From contig NZ_JAKKDV010000001.1 of the NCBI RefSeq assembly GCF_021728415.1, positions 477,977 through 541,976 on the forward strand: DNA of 64,000 nt, read 5' to 3'. A program made the position numbers and the translations under genes. This document shows positions 8,640 to 16,248 of this stretch, one piece after another (the stretch's first letter is position 1; every line of letters begins with the position of its first letter). The notes beneath the pieces are model-generated. The model was not told where the DNA came from. It was given only the letters and a program-made list of their open reading frames with translations, and ran no database searches. The DNA comes from Flaviramulus multivorans (GTDB lineage: Bacteria > Bacteroidota > Bacteroidia > Flavobacteriales > Flavobacteriaceae).

Positions 8640-9983
8640 TCAAAATTTTTCAATTTCATCTATACCTCTGGTCACCGCTGTATATTGCCATTTAAGAGAA
8701 GGGATACCCATTGTGTTGATATATACTTTTTTCCATTCTCCACCTTGTGCTTTGTTACAGGTTATTGCATTACCATATGTTAGTCTTAAGGCGCCCACAT
8801 ATCTATCATCACTAGGCATATTACTTTCTCGGAAGATCTTATTTTTAATATACCGTTGCTTTCTTAGTTCGTTTTCAAGTTTTCCATCTAAAATACCACC
8901 AGGGGTTAGTACCGTCTCGAGTATCACATAGTCTTCTATTATTGTTTCAGATTCACTAAACAGGACCTTAATCTCAACCGCAACAAAATGTAATCCTGCC
9001 ACTTGTTCTTGTAAATTCCAGTCAATCGATAGCAATTGAACATGATCACCGTTGTATAATTGGGTGCCATTTCGATACCAATTTTGAGTAACCATTAGCA
9101 AGTCACGAGGTTCAAGTATTCTTTTTGCTTTGCCAAAAATCCTCTCTCTAATCAAATCATTAAAAAATTTATTGGCTTTATGCGATACACCTATTGCAAC
9201 TTGATTTTCAAGTCCATCTTTTTCTATTTCACGAGCATATTTATCAGCAGCAGCATAAATGTTTCTGTTTTGATTTCCATCTAATGGATGCGATTTCTCT
9301 CCACTATCAATTGCTTTCCTTATCTCAGTTGCGTTCTCTAAAATATAACTACCATCTTCTTGCCTTTTGATTTCAGTCAATAAATAGGAGTGACCTTTAA
9401 GGTTGAAAGTTTTTTCAAGGAAATCTTTATTTAAGGCGTATGATTCTATTTCATCAATGGGGGGGAGTTGGTATCGATCGCCTAAGAATATGATTTTATT
9501 GTCGTTGTTGGCTTTCTTGATGTAATGTATTAAGTCAAAAATAAGACCCTTTTCTACATGAAAGATATTCTGTTGTTTGTCTATGGTCTTAGGTATCATT
9601 GATGCTTCGTCAATGATATAAATTGTTGGATTTGAATTATGACCTGATTTAAGTTTGAAAGTTACTTTCCCTGTTTCATTGTCAGATTTAGGAGTATAGA
9701 TCATTGAATGAATAGTTGATGTAGTTGTTTTAGCTTTTCTGCCTAATATACGTGCCGCCCTTCCTGTTGGAGCTGCAATTTTGTATGTTGTTCCCATTTC
9801 ATTTAAATGACCTATTAAAGCCGCAGTAATTGATGTTTTACCCGTTCCAGCTGCACCACACAAGACCATAAAGTCATATGGATTTCTCTTGTTCACAAAT
9901 TGCTCCATAGCTTTGAGCACTGTTTCTTGTTCTTTTGTGGGTCTAGAAAAGTGCAAATGGTTAAGTATGTTTTTTTTCGTCAC
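8640..9983 (-). CDS. SF1 ATP-dependent helicase, RecD/Pif1-like
   Basis: A 447-residue SF1B-type DNA helicase. Motif I GAAGTGKT is at residues 43-50, motif II IIDEAS at 123-128, motif III GDRYQLPP at 168-175, a KRQ motif near 206, and C-terminal motifs V/VI (TYGNAITCNKAQGGEW, YTAVTRG) of the UvrD_C_2/RecD2 type. It lacks the extra N-terminal domain of cellular RecD2, so it is a compact stand-alone form. It starts at GTG, 8 bp after the preceding gene, as the third gene of an operon with the broken NACHT protein. It may be the nucleic-acid-acting member of a defence system (inference). Confidence 0.85.
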   Translation of the reverse strand: MTKKNILNHLHFSRPTKEQETVLKAMEQFVNKRNPYDFMVLCGAAGTGKTSITAALIGHLNEMGTTYKIAAPTGRAARILGRKAKTTTSTIHSMIYTPKSDNETGKVTFKLKSGHNSNPTIYIIDEASMIPKTIDKQQNIFHVEKGLIFDLIHYIKKANNDNKIIFLGDRYQLPPIDEIESYALNKDFLEKTFNLKGHSYLLTEIKRQEDGSYILENATEIRKAIDSGEKSHPLDGNQNRNIYAAADKYAREIEKDGLENQVAIGVSHKANKFFNDLIRERIFGKAKRILEPRDLLMVTQNWYRNGTQLYNGDHVQLLSIDWNLQEQVAGLHFVAVEIKVLFSESETIIEDYVILETVLTPGGILDGKLENELRKQRYIKNKIFRESNMPSDDRYVGALRLTYGNAITCNKAQGGEWKKVYINTMGIPSLKWQYTAVTRGIDEIEKF

Positions 9984-9991
9984 TACTCTAA

Positions 9992-10735
9992 TTATTTGAA
10001 AAATCCTGATGAATTTAATTTTTTGAACTGCTTATTTTTTAAGGTTAGTGCTTCTTCAATTTTAATACGATCGAAGTTTTTAAGTTTATGTTTTTTTATT
10101 ATTCGTAGAGCCATTTGGAAAGCATCTTTTCTATGTTCATTTATGAGAAATTTAACGAAATCGTCTAAACATGTGGATTTCTGATTTAATAAAAGGTGTA
10201 CTTCAAAGGCATGGTTATAGTATTTATTTCGAAATAATCTGTTAAACGCCTTTTGTAGATAAAATATTGAAGAGTCATCTATTAGGTGTTTCGACATAAA
10301 TGGGACTAACCATAAAAGAAATGTGATTTTTTGAAATTTTGTAACGTAGTCTAAATATGAAAGGTATTGCTTATGACTCAAGCTTTCTGCTAGTTTATCA
10401 AACATGGCTTTATCCCTTTTACCATATGGCTGTCTAAATGTATTCTTGCTAGACAAAAAGAGCCTGTCAACATCATTTAATTCAAGCAATGCTGATACAG
10501 ATGCCTCTGGGTTCTTTTCAAAATTTTTAAATGCTGTCTCTTTTAAATTAGACTCTAATTTTGAGTTTTCAACTGCGGAAGATGTTGCACACTCTGATGC
10601 CAGATGAATCTCGTTTCTTGCTAGGTCAATAATGAATTTTTCTCTTTCTATTTCTTCATCGAAAAGTCCAGAATATAACTTTATTACTTCTGACCAAGAT
10701 TCACTTTTTTTATATTTATCCAGATTTATCTTCAA
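9992..10735 (-). CDS. C-terminal part of a NACHT protein in a shifted frame (helical sensor-like region)
   Basis: A 247-residue helical protein with only a TTG start. Its opening (LDKYKKSESWSEVIKLYSGL) is what normally follows the YQEYYAA segment of one-piece NACHT ATPases, and it lies 5 bp after the NACHT stop in the -1 frame. Reading one extra A in the AAAA run at 10747-10750 would join both parts into a protein of about 820 residues. It therefore looks like the C-terminal sensor arm of the upstream gene, separated by a frameshift. Alternatives are a truly split two-subunit NACHT or programmed -1 frameshifting. No catalytic motif is seen. Confidence 0.7.
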   Translation of the reverse strand: MKINLDKYKKSESWSEVIKLYSGLFDEEIEREKFIIDLARNEIHLASECATSSAVENSKLESNLKETAFKNFEKNPEASVSALLELNDVDRLFLSSKNTFRQPYGKRDKAMFDKLAESLSHKQYLSYLDYVTKFQKITFLLWLVPFMSKHLIDDSSIFYLQKAFNRLFRNKYYNHAFEVHLLLNQKSTCLDDFVKFLINEHRKDAFQMALRIIKKHKLKNFDRIKIEEALTLKNKQFKKLNSSGFFK

Positions 10736-10740
10736 AATAG

Positions 10741-12453
10741 CTATCCTTTTATTGCTTGATGAAGAAACTCCGCAGCATAATATTCTTGGTACAATTCATG
10801 ACTAAAACTGAACTGATTGCTATCATTAACAAGAATATTTAAATCAATAGCTTTTCTGAGAAAACTCAGTAAGTTAATGTCTAATCCAAGTTCACTTTTC
10901 CTTTCTTGAAGTATTGGGATGATATACTCGTCTCTATCTAAACTTGAATTAGAGCCAGAAAGGTCTCTAGTTTGGAAACCTAAGTAACATAATAGCAAGT
11001 GAAAACGATCAATATCAAAATCTATAATCTGCCTTTGTTCTCTATCATAAAGACTGAACATAAAGGCTCTTATTATCTTACCTTTCTCATTAGGGACATT
11101 ACCATTTTTCAACACAACTCCAATGAGCATTGTCAACATTAAAGGATTTTGGACTATTCTTTTCAGTCTTTCCTTTTTATTAATTTCTTGTAGAATATAG
11201 TCCTTTACTTTTCTTCCATTTTTTGTAAGGAATTCCTCTATTTGCCTGTCGACCATTTTTTGGAGGGTAAAAACTGGAATTTTTCTTTGGTTTATACTGC
11301 TATCAAATTCTCTATTATAATGTTGTGGTCTGCTTGTGATTAGATAAAAGTTATCAGGATAGTTGTCAATCAGGTTATTGATTTGACTAAAAACGGAAAC
11401 TTTTATTTTATTTTCAATTTCATTTAGTCCGTCCAAGAATAAATTGATTCTTCCTGTTTTGAATATTGTCTCGGCAACATCATCATCAATATTCAACTTA
11501 GACTTTAATTTTTGAAATAGATTGTCCTTTTCTGTTAATGTTTTTAATTCAAGGTATATTGGGATGTTCCTACTGCTATCAGCAATAGCAGATTGGGCGT
11601 CCAGAAGATGCAAGAAAAGTATCGTGGTGCTCTTGCCCATTCCCACATCACCTAGTATTATCATTTTCTTTTCCTTGATTGTATTTCTCAAACTATCAAT
11701 TGTCCCTTCTCGAATATTTTGAGCCTCACCAATGTTTAATTCGTCTTCATCATTTATTAGCAGCTCTCGAGCATACAAATCAATATCATTCAATTCTTCC
11801 TTACCGTCAATATGGACAAATCGAGACTTGAGAACTTTAATTCTTTGGATTTCTGCCGCTAGGTACTTTGATAAATCAAATGGATTGATAGCTACTTTTA
11901 ATTCTCTTTTATGCTTAAAGGTTGTATATAAGTAGATTACTAGGACACTTCTGAGTTCATCATAGAGTTTGGCGTTTGTCCATTCGGTGCAATTATGCCC
12001 TTCTAAATTTCTTAAATTATATACTTTAATCAGGTGCTCAGAGAAATGAGATTTTTGGTTGGTTGAAAGATTTGTCGATGAATAATCAACTTTATTTATA
12101 TTTAAGCCTAATAATGAGATTAAAGCACTAAGGGCTTTCTTTTTGTCATTTTTTATTGACGCGTAAACAGAGGGCTTAACAAGAAATAAAACCTTTCTAA
12201 GAAAAGGTTCTATCTGTCCCGCTTCAGGGAAATATGCGTTTTTATCCACTCTAGATATCGGTTTGAGTAGAATCATTTCAAGCGCATTGGGTAAACGAGT
12301 TTCAATACCATTTATGGCTTTATCATCTACACTGAACCTCAGAACTGCAATGAAAAGGGCAGTTATTTCGTCAATGTTGATTTTTTTATCAACGGATAGT
12401 ACTTCTTTCGTTTCCGCAATAATTTCTTTCTTTATTTGATTCCAGTCCATCAT
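10741..12453 (-). CDS. NACHT-domain STAND NTPase, N-terminal part, with HEPN-like motif
   Basis: Signal-transduction ATPase of the kind used in bacterial antiphage defence. The NACHT core has Walker A GDVGMGKST (268-276), Walker B LFLDGLNE (338-345), ITSRP (372-376) and the terminal FSHELYQEYYAA (549-560). The helical N-terminal domain (about 1-190) contains RNLEGH (148-153), the R-x4-H arrangement of HEPN ribonucleases, so it may be the effector (inference). The protein stops right after the NACHT module where a C-terminal sensor is expected. That part is encoded next in the -1 frame. It is the first gene of an operon with the helicase and is preceded by an attC-like repeat. Confidence 0.85.
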   Translation of the reverse strand: MMDWNQIKKEIIAETKEVLSVDKKINIDEITALFIAVLRFSVDDKAINGIETRLPNALEMILLKPISRVDKNAYFPEAGQIEPFLRKVLFLVKPSVYASIKNDKKKALSALISLLGLNINKVDYSSTNLSTNQKSHFSEHLIKVYNLRNLEGHNCTEWTNAKLYDELRSVLVIYLYTTFKHKRELKVAINPFDLSKYLAAEIQRIKVLKSRFVHIDGKEELNDIDLYARELLINDEDELNIGEAQNIREGTIDSLRNTIKEKKMIILGDVGMGKSTTILFLHLLDAQSAIADSSRNIPIYLELKTLTEKDNLFQKLKSKLNIDDDVAETIFKTGRINLFLDGLNEIENKIKVSVFSQINNLIDNYPDNFYLITSRPQHYNREFDSSINQRKIPVFTLQKMVDRQIEEFLTKNGRKVKDYILQEINKKERLKRIVQNPLMLTMLIGVVLKNGNVPNEKGKIIRAFMFSLYDREQRQIIDFDIDRFHLLLCYLGFQTRDLSGSNSSLDRDEYIIPILQERKSELGLDINLLSFLRKAIDLNILVNDSNQFSFSHELYQEYYAAEFLHQAIKG

Positions 12454-12474
12454 TATATCCTTTGAAACTTTTTT

Positions 12475-12614
12475 ATTGGTGGTAACGTTTATGTGTAAGG
12501 AACGTTGAGTGTTTGAGTGCGAGGATTTTCCTAAGGAAAATCAGAAGCTAGCAAACAAAGCAAAGACCAAACGATTGAACTAAAATAAGCAATGTTTTTT
12601 ACACGATGTTGTAC
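12475..12614. repeat. Imperfect inverted repeat, attC-like element
   Basis: About 140 bp that can fold into one long imperfect hairpin. The centre is GATTTTCC-taa-GGAAAATC (12524-12542), flanked by GTTTG/CAAAC (12511-12515, 12552-12556), GTGTAA/TTACAC (12493-12498, 12599-12604) and GTAAC/GTTGTAC at the outer ends. It overlaps the last codons of the leftward gene ending at 12599. The layout, with mispaired bases and terminal GTTGTAC-like boxes, recalls integron attC sites and an intergenic repeat common in Bacteroidota. No integron integrase lies in the window. Confidence 0.6.
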
Positions 12615-13189
12615 ACTGGCTTTTTAATTTCAATAAGATAGAACTTAAAATCTTTTATTAAATCAGCCCAAACTATTTTATAAGAATTTGAGATTGAAAT
12701 CAGTTTCCCTTTATCTTTTCCCGTTGGACATTCAATAATTCCATTGATTTGTTTTTTATTCTCACCTCTAAAAAAGGCATATATTCCCTCTTTTTTAGTT
12801 TTTGATTTATAAAAATCATCTGAATTAACCACAACTAAGGAGTAAGCACTTTCAAATTTTCCATCTAGTAATTTTTCAAGAAAGCAAATGTCTTTACAAA
12901 ATTCAAATAGTTGTAAAGGAACTTGCCCATTTGTTGAAACTTTGATTTCAATTGCTGTTTTTAAAGTGTTTTCTCTATATACACAAATGTCAATCTCTTT
13001 TTTAGGAATACAAATGTTCTTTTTAATACCAAAATGATTAATTGGTCTTTCAAGTTCTATTTTATAATCTTCAAGTTCTATTGAGTTTCTTAAAAAAAGC
13101 GCTAGTTCAAATTGAAGTCCGAATTCGTTATATAAGTCAATTTCACTTTTTTTTATTTTTTCTATAAATCTATTTAAGAGTTCGTTCAT
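12599..13189 (-). CDS. Putative PD-(D/E)XK nuclease-like cassette protein
   Basis: A 196-residue soluble protein with a restriction-endonuclease-like core: E28 in an FELALFLR helix, D67 (KKEIDICVY), E81 and K83 (AIEIKV), that is E...D-x13-E-x-K. The fold assignment is motif-based inference. The frame is open to 13261, but I choose the ATG at 13189: the upstream codons cross a GTACAAC box (13197-13203) that matches the repeat end at the gene's 3' side (12608-12614). This gives a cassette layout: box, gene, imperfect hairpin. It lies upstream of the NACHT operon on the same strand and may be an independent defence cassette. Confidence 0.65.
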   Translation of the reverse strand: MNELLNRFIEKIKKSEIDLYNEFGLQFELALFLRNSIELEDYKIELERPINHFGIKKNICIPKKEIDICVYRENTLKTAIEIKVSTNGQVPLQLFEFCKDICFLEKLLDGKFESAYSLVVVNSDDFYKSKTKKEGIYAFFRGENKKQINGIIECPTGKDKGKLISISNSYKIVWADLIKDFKFYLIEIKKPVYNIV

Positions 13190-13338
13190 AGCTTGTGTAC
13201 AACAATTGGAAATAGTGAATATATTTCTACCGAATGTAAGAAAATGTTTTAAATCATCCATTCTTCAAGTTATCAATAATTTGATTTAAATTAAAGTAGT
13301 TTAAGATATTATGACCTATATTTAAGTTTTAAACTGCG

Positions 13339-14349
13339 ATGCTAATAGAAAACAAAATCACCAAAATAACCGTAACAACGCTTCAAGCACTATATTCAAG
13401 CAGCCTTTCATCCACCTTGGATGGAAAGCTGTTAATATTGGAAGGGTTCTATTTCCATAGAAATGGAAGGCTCTACAATAAATACTATTACGATGAAATA
13501 GTAAGCAAGGACAAGCAGAATAAAATCACTGCTCAGATAACCCCAAGTTTAAGAAAGCAACTAGTGGAAGGTGAATATTTCCAGTATGAAGGTTTTGTAA
13601 ATAAAACTCAGGGTTTATCTAAAGATTCCACCTTAAATGTGTTATTTACGGTATCTAAGATTGTAAAACATGAAGAAGAAGTTCAGCTTATTTCTAAAGT
13701 TGAATATGATGTTTTTCAAGCAAGATATGAACGTGATATTCCCTTGATAACGGATTTGCTTCTGGAAAAAATACAGTCTGGAAAAAAACCCATATTGGAT
13801 GTAATTACAGGGGTTCAATCAACATCAAAGGATGATTATTTAGCACAACTACCAGATTTTATTTATTATGAGATTAGGCACCATAAGTGTAGTTTGTCTT
13901 CAAAGGCTGATTTAATAAGGTTGATGAAATCTTATGATTTTAAAGGCTCAGATTTAGTGGTAATACTAAGAGGTGGTGGCAGTGGACTGGAAGTATTCAA
14001 TGAAATAGACCTATGCAAGAAAGCTTTAGAGTTGCCTGTGCCATTCATAACAGGAATAGGTCATGATGCTGACAAAACCTTATTGGAAAAGGTTGCTGAT
14101 AGGGGGTTTTCCACACCAACGGCAGTTGGGGCGTTTTTACAGCAAACCATTAATGTATACAAGAATAGACTAAAATCAATAAAAGCCAAAGATGATGAAC
14201 TTATTCAGTTAAAAAAACAAGCTGAAAATGAAAAGCTGTTATTATCAAACCAAATTACATCACAGAAAAGGAATCTAAACGTCATTTGGATAGTATTAAT
14301 AGCATTGATTGTAATTATTGGGGCACTATTATTTAAAATAATTGCTTAG
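13339..14349 (+). CDS. Exonuclease VII large subunit (XseA)-like protein with C-terminal membrane anchor
   Basis: Resembles the catalytic domain of XseA: SKDDYLAQL (near 163-171), RGGGSG (211-216), GIGHDAD with H242 and D245, and STPTAVGA (258-265), the positions of the family's active-site Asp, Arg, His and Asp. Residues 1-115 could form the OB-fold. Unlike cellular XseA (about 400-450 residues with a long coiled coil that binds XseB), it has a short charged helix (about 275-312) and ends in a membrane helix (314-335). No xseB lies nearby. It may be a membrane-tethered DNA nuclease, possibly defensive (inference). It overlaps the next gene by one base. Confidence 0.75.
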   Translation: MLIENKITKITVTTLQALYSSSLSSTLDGKLLILEGFYFHRNGRLYNKYYYDEIVSKDKQNKITAQITPSLRKQLVEGEYFQYEGFVNKTQGLSKDSTLNVLFTVSKIVKHEEEVQLISKVEYDVFQARYERDIPLITDLLLEKIQSGKKPILDVITGVQSTSKDDYLAQLPDFIYYEIRHHKCSLSSKADLIRLMKSYDFKGSDLVVILRGGGSGLEVFNEIDLCKKALELPVPFITGIGHDADKTLLEKVADRGFSTPTAVGAFLQQTINVYKNRLKSIKAKDDELIQLKKQAENEKLLLSNQITSQKRNLNVIWIVLIALIVIIGALLFKIIA

Positions 14350-14585
14350 TGACACTAAAAGAATTTAATAACTTAAATTTTGATGAAAAACTATTTACAG
14401 TTGTAGATAGGGGTACATTTTTGGATAATTATGTTACCACAGAAATACGCCTAAATCTTTATGCCGTTGATAAATTCTATGTTGAACTATCTTATGATGG
14501 TAAACAAAATAAGGTTGTAGAAGTTAGGAGTTATAAATCTGGTATCCATCTAGATAAATACACTAGCCATTTAGATTTAAAATAA
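14349..14585 (+). CDS. Hypothetical protein, 78 aa, coupled to the XseA-like gene
   Basis: Small soluble protein beginning MTLKEFNNLNFDEKLFTVVDRG, with no recognised family. The GTG start shares its first base with the last base of the upstream TAG, so translation is probably coupled and the product may be a partner of the membrane-anchored XseA-like nuclease. Its length (78) is close to that of XseB, but it lacks the obvious two-helix coiled-coil pattern of XseB. The beta-rich end (FYVELSYDGKQNKVVEVRSY) suggests another fold. Confidence 0.6.
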   Translation: MTLKEFNNLNFDEKLFTVVDRGTFLDNYVTTEIRLNLYAVDKFYVELSYDGKQNKVVEVRSYKSGIHLDKYTSHLDLK

Positions 14586-14708
14586 ACCCATTGCTCTAAT
14601 TCCTTTAATAATTTCTTTTTATTCAAAGCTTTATAATATTAGTTTTAACTAAAAACAGCATCCGAGCTAAATTGAAAGCTCTAGGATATGCACTTTTAGA
14701 ATAAAAGC

Positions 14709-15548
14709 TTATAAATTATCTGAATAAATGCAAGAACCGCCTTCTGCATATTCAGCAATTAATTTATCAATGAATTCGGTATTTAATAATTTAAGACTAA
14801 TATCTACTTTTCTGAATTTTGAAGAAATGTCTTGCATAACATGTTGTGTTTTGCTTTGATTAAAACCAATATCTGAATAATTATCCGAAAAATTTTCACT
14901 AGTGAATAAAACATTATCATTAATATCAAGATAATTAACATAAATCTTATATGAATAAGCAGGTATAGTAAATCGTGAATAATTTTTTATTGTGATATTC
15001 CCAAATGCGTAATAATTACCAAATCCTCCTTTCTTTATTTCTAATGCGTGACTTTCAAGCCTAGTTTTTTCTTCAATTTCATATTTTATTGAACTAACTA
15101 TTCTTTTGAATTCATCCTCTTTGTTATTACATATTCTGCTCATTTCTATGTCAGATTCAGTTATCCCAATACAACCAATATTTTTACAATATTTGTAGAT
15201 ATTTGAATTGGAATAACTAGATATTCCTTTAGATTTAACAACCATGTAAGTGTCATCCATTTTTTTTAAAAGAAAGAATAATTGATCATCATTATTTGAC
15301 GTTGCAAAGATTTCAACAGTTCCATCATCTTTTAAAATAGTAGAAGTAATATCAAGTATTTTGTGCTTCCAGTACTTGCCCTTCAAATTTCTGAATGTTG
15401 GATAATATTTAAAAACAGATTCGTAATTATCTATCTGAATATTTGAAATTAATTCTTGTACTACCTCTTTAGCTTTTTGCTTTTTTTGTTCTTCTGATTC
15501 ACATCCGAAGAGCACTATTATTATTAAAATATAAAGTAGGTTTTTCAT
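14709..15548 (-). CDS. Hypothetical lipoprotein, 279 aa
   Basis: The N-terminus MKNLLYILIIIVLFGC is a lipoprotein signal with Cys16 as the lipidated residue, followed by ESEEQKKQK and a helical segment. The middle part (about 60-110) is beta-rich, and the region around 175-230 (NITIKNYSRFTIPAYSYKIYVNYLD) looks like an Ig-like or FxLYD-type beta-sandwich (inference). It diverges from the HTH regulator gene at 15646 and shares with it a 97-bp promoter region that contains two operator-like palindromes, so it could be a target of that regulator. The function is unknown. Confidence 0.7.
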   Translation of the reverse strand: MKNLLYILIIIVLFGCESEEQKKQKAKEVVQELISNIQIDNYESVFKYYPTFRNLKGKYWKHKILDITSTILKDDGTVEIFATSNNDDQLFFLLKKMDDTYMVVKSKGISSYSNSNIYKYCKNIGCIGITESDIEMSRICNNKEDEFKRIVSSIKYEIEEKTRLESHALEIKKGGFGNYYAFGNITIKNYSRFTIPAYSYKIYVNYLDINDNVLFTSENFSDNYSDIGFNQSKTQHVMQDISSKFRKVDISLKLLNTEFIDKLIAEYAEGGSCIYSDNL

Positions 15549-15595
15549 AAAAAATTAAAGGTTTAATGTTCTAAATATAAGTAAACTTAATTAGC

Positions 15596-15645
15596 AGGAC
15601 ATATATGTTCTGTTGTTTTTTATTCGAATAGGGCAAATTTGTTCT
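15596..15645. promoter_or_regulatory. Two operator-like imperfect palindromes before the HTH gene
   Basis: AGGACATATATGTTCT (15596-15611) and AGGGCAAATTTGTTCT (15630-15645) share the pattern AGGrCAnATnTGTTCT. Each is close to an inverted repeat, and they are 34 bp apart centre to centre. The second ends on the base before the ATG at 15646. They are likely binding sites of the HTH protein, for autoregulation and control of the divergent lipoprotein (inference). Confidence 0.6.
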
Positions 15646-15888
15646 ATGGCTAAAAGACCAACAAATAAAGTTGAAAATGAAACTATTATTAGATTGGGTA
15701 GGCGTATCAAGTTGTTACGTAATGAAAAAAACATGACCCAAATGGATGTAGCCGCATTAGTTAATATAGACCCCTCAGCCGTAAGAAGATATGAAAAAGG
15801 TAGGGTTGAAATGGGCTTTACAACACTAATGAAATTTGCTGAAGCTTTAGAAGTTTCAGTTAATGACCTGATTTATTCGGAAGAGTAA
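15646..15888 (+). CDS. XRE-family helix-turn-helix transcriptional regulator
   Basis: An 80-residue single-domain Cro/C1-type DNA-binding protein: IIRLGRRIKLLRNEKNMTQ, VAALVNIDPSAVRRYEKGR (helix-turn-helix) and TLMKFAEALEVSVNDL are the classic five-helix pattern. The ATG at 15646 (MAKRPTNK) is chosen over the upstream ATG at 15613 because the latter lies between two operator-like palindromes. It probably represses its own promoter and perhaps the divergent lipoprotein gene. In this setting it may be a control gene of the mobile element or of an island function. Confidence 0.85.
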   Translation: MAKRPTNKVENETIIRLGRRIKLLRNEKNMTQMDVAALVNIDPSAVRRYEKGRVEMGFTTLMKFAEALEVSVNDLIYSEE

Positions 15889-16248
15889 ATTTTATATAAA
15901 TATGCCTAAATAGATTATATGTTGAAGTTATTGCTATAAATATTAATGACCTCAATTTTTAAGTCCTGCAAAAAGTACCAAAAGTGGTGCTATATGACTA
16001 CCTATCGTTTATCACTTACAAAGTTATTTTGGCATTTTATATGTTATGCTTTAAATAGCAACTAAGAACTACAGGTTTTTATGCTGCCCCATGAACAACA
16101 ATGAAAAAATAAAAAATTTGCACTAATACTCGTTCATAAATCAAAATGTTTTTGATCCGATTAAAATATTCTGGTGCACTATCAACATTATTGACACTTT
16201 AAAATGCTGAAAGTGTCAATAATGCAAAGTGATTTATTAGTTATTCGG
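15889..16248. other. AT-rich intergenic region ending in a strong inverted repeat
   Basis: A 360-bp stretch between the HTH gene and the end of the leftward DUF3987 gene. I find no coding frame of note. Its clearest structure is the 15-bp perfect inverted repeat at 16186-16224. Confidence 0.5.
16186..16224. repeat. 15-bp perfect inverted repeat
   Basis: CATTATTGACACTTT (16186-16200), 9-nt spacer, AAAGTGTCAATAATG (16210-16224). It lies 24 bp past the stop of the leftward DUF3987 gene. It could be a transcript-end hairpin, though no T-run follows on either strand, or a protein- or relaxase-binding site of the element. Confidence 0.75.

Noticed and set aside
8580-8931. Two rightward frames at the end of the helicase gene
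   Set aside because: They read antisense through helicase codons for conserved motifs and resemble no protein.
12599-13261. Start at 13261 for the nuclease-like cassette gene
   Set aside because: The extra 24 codons cross a repeat box (13197-13203); an ATG directly follows it at 13189.
14349-14585. 78-aa gene after the XseA-like gene as xseB
   Set aside because: Length fits, but it lacks the two-helix coiled-coil pattern of XseB and looks beta-rich, so I leave it unnamed.
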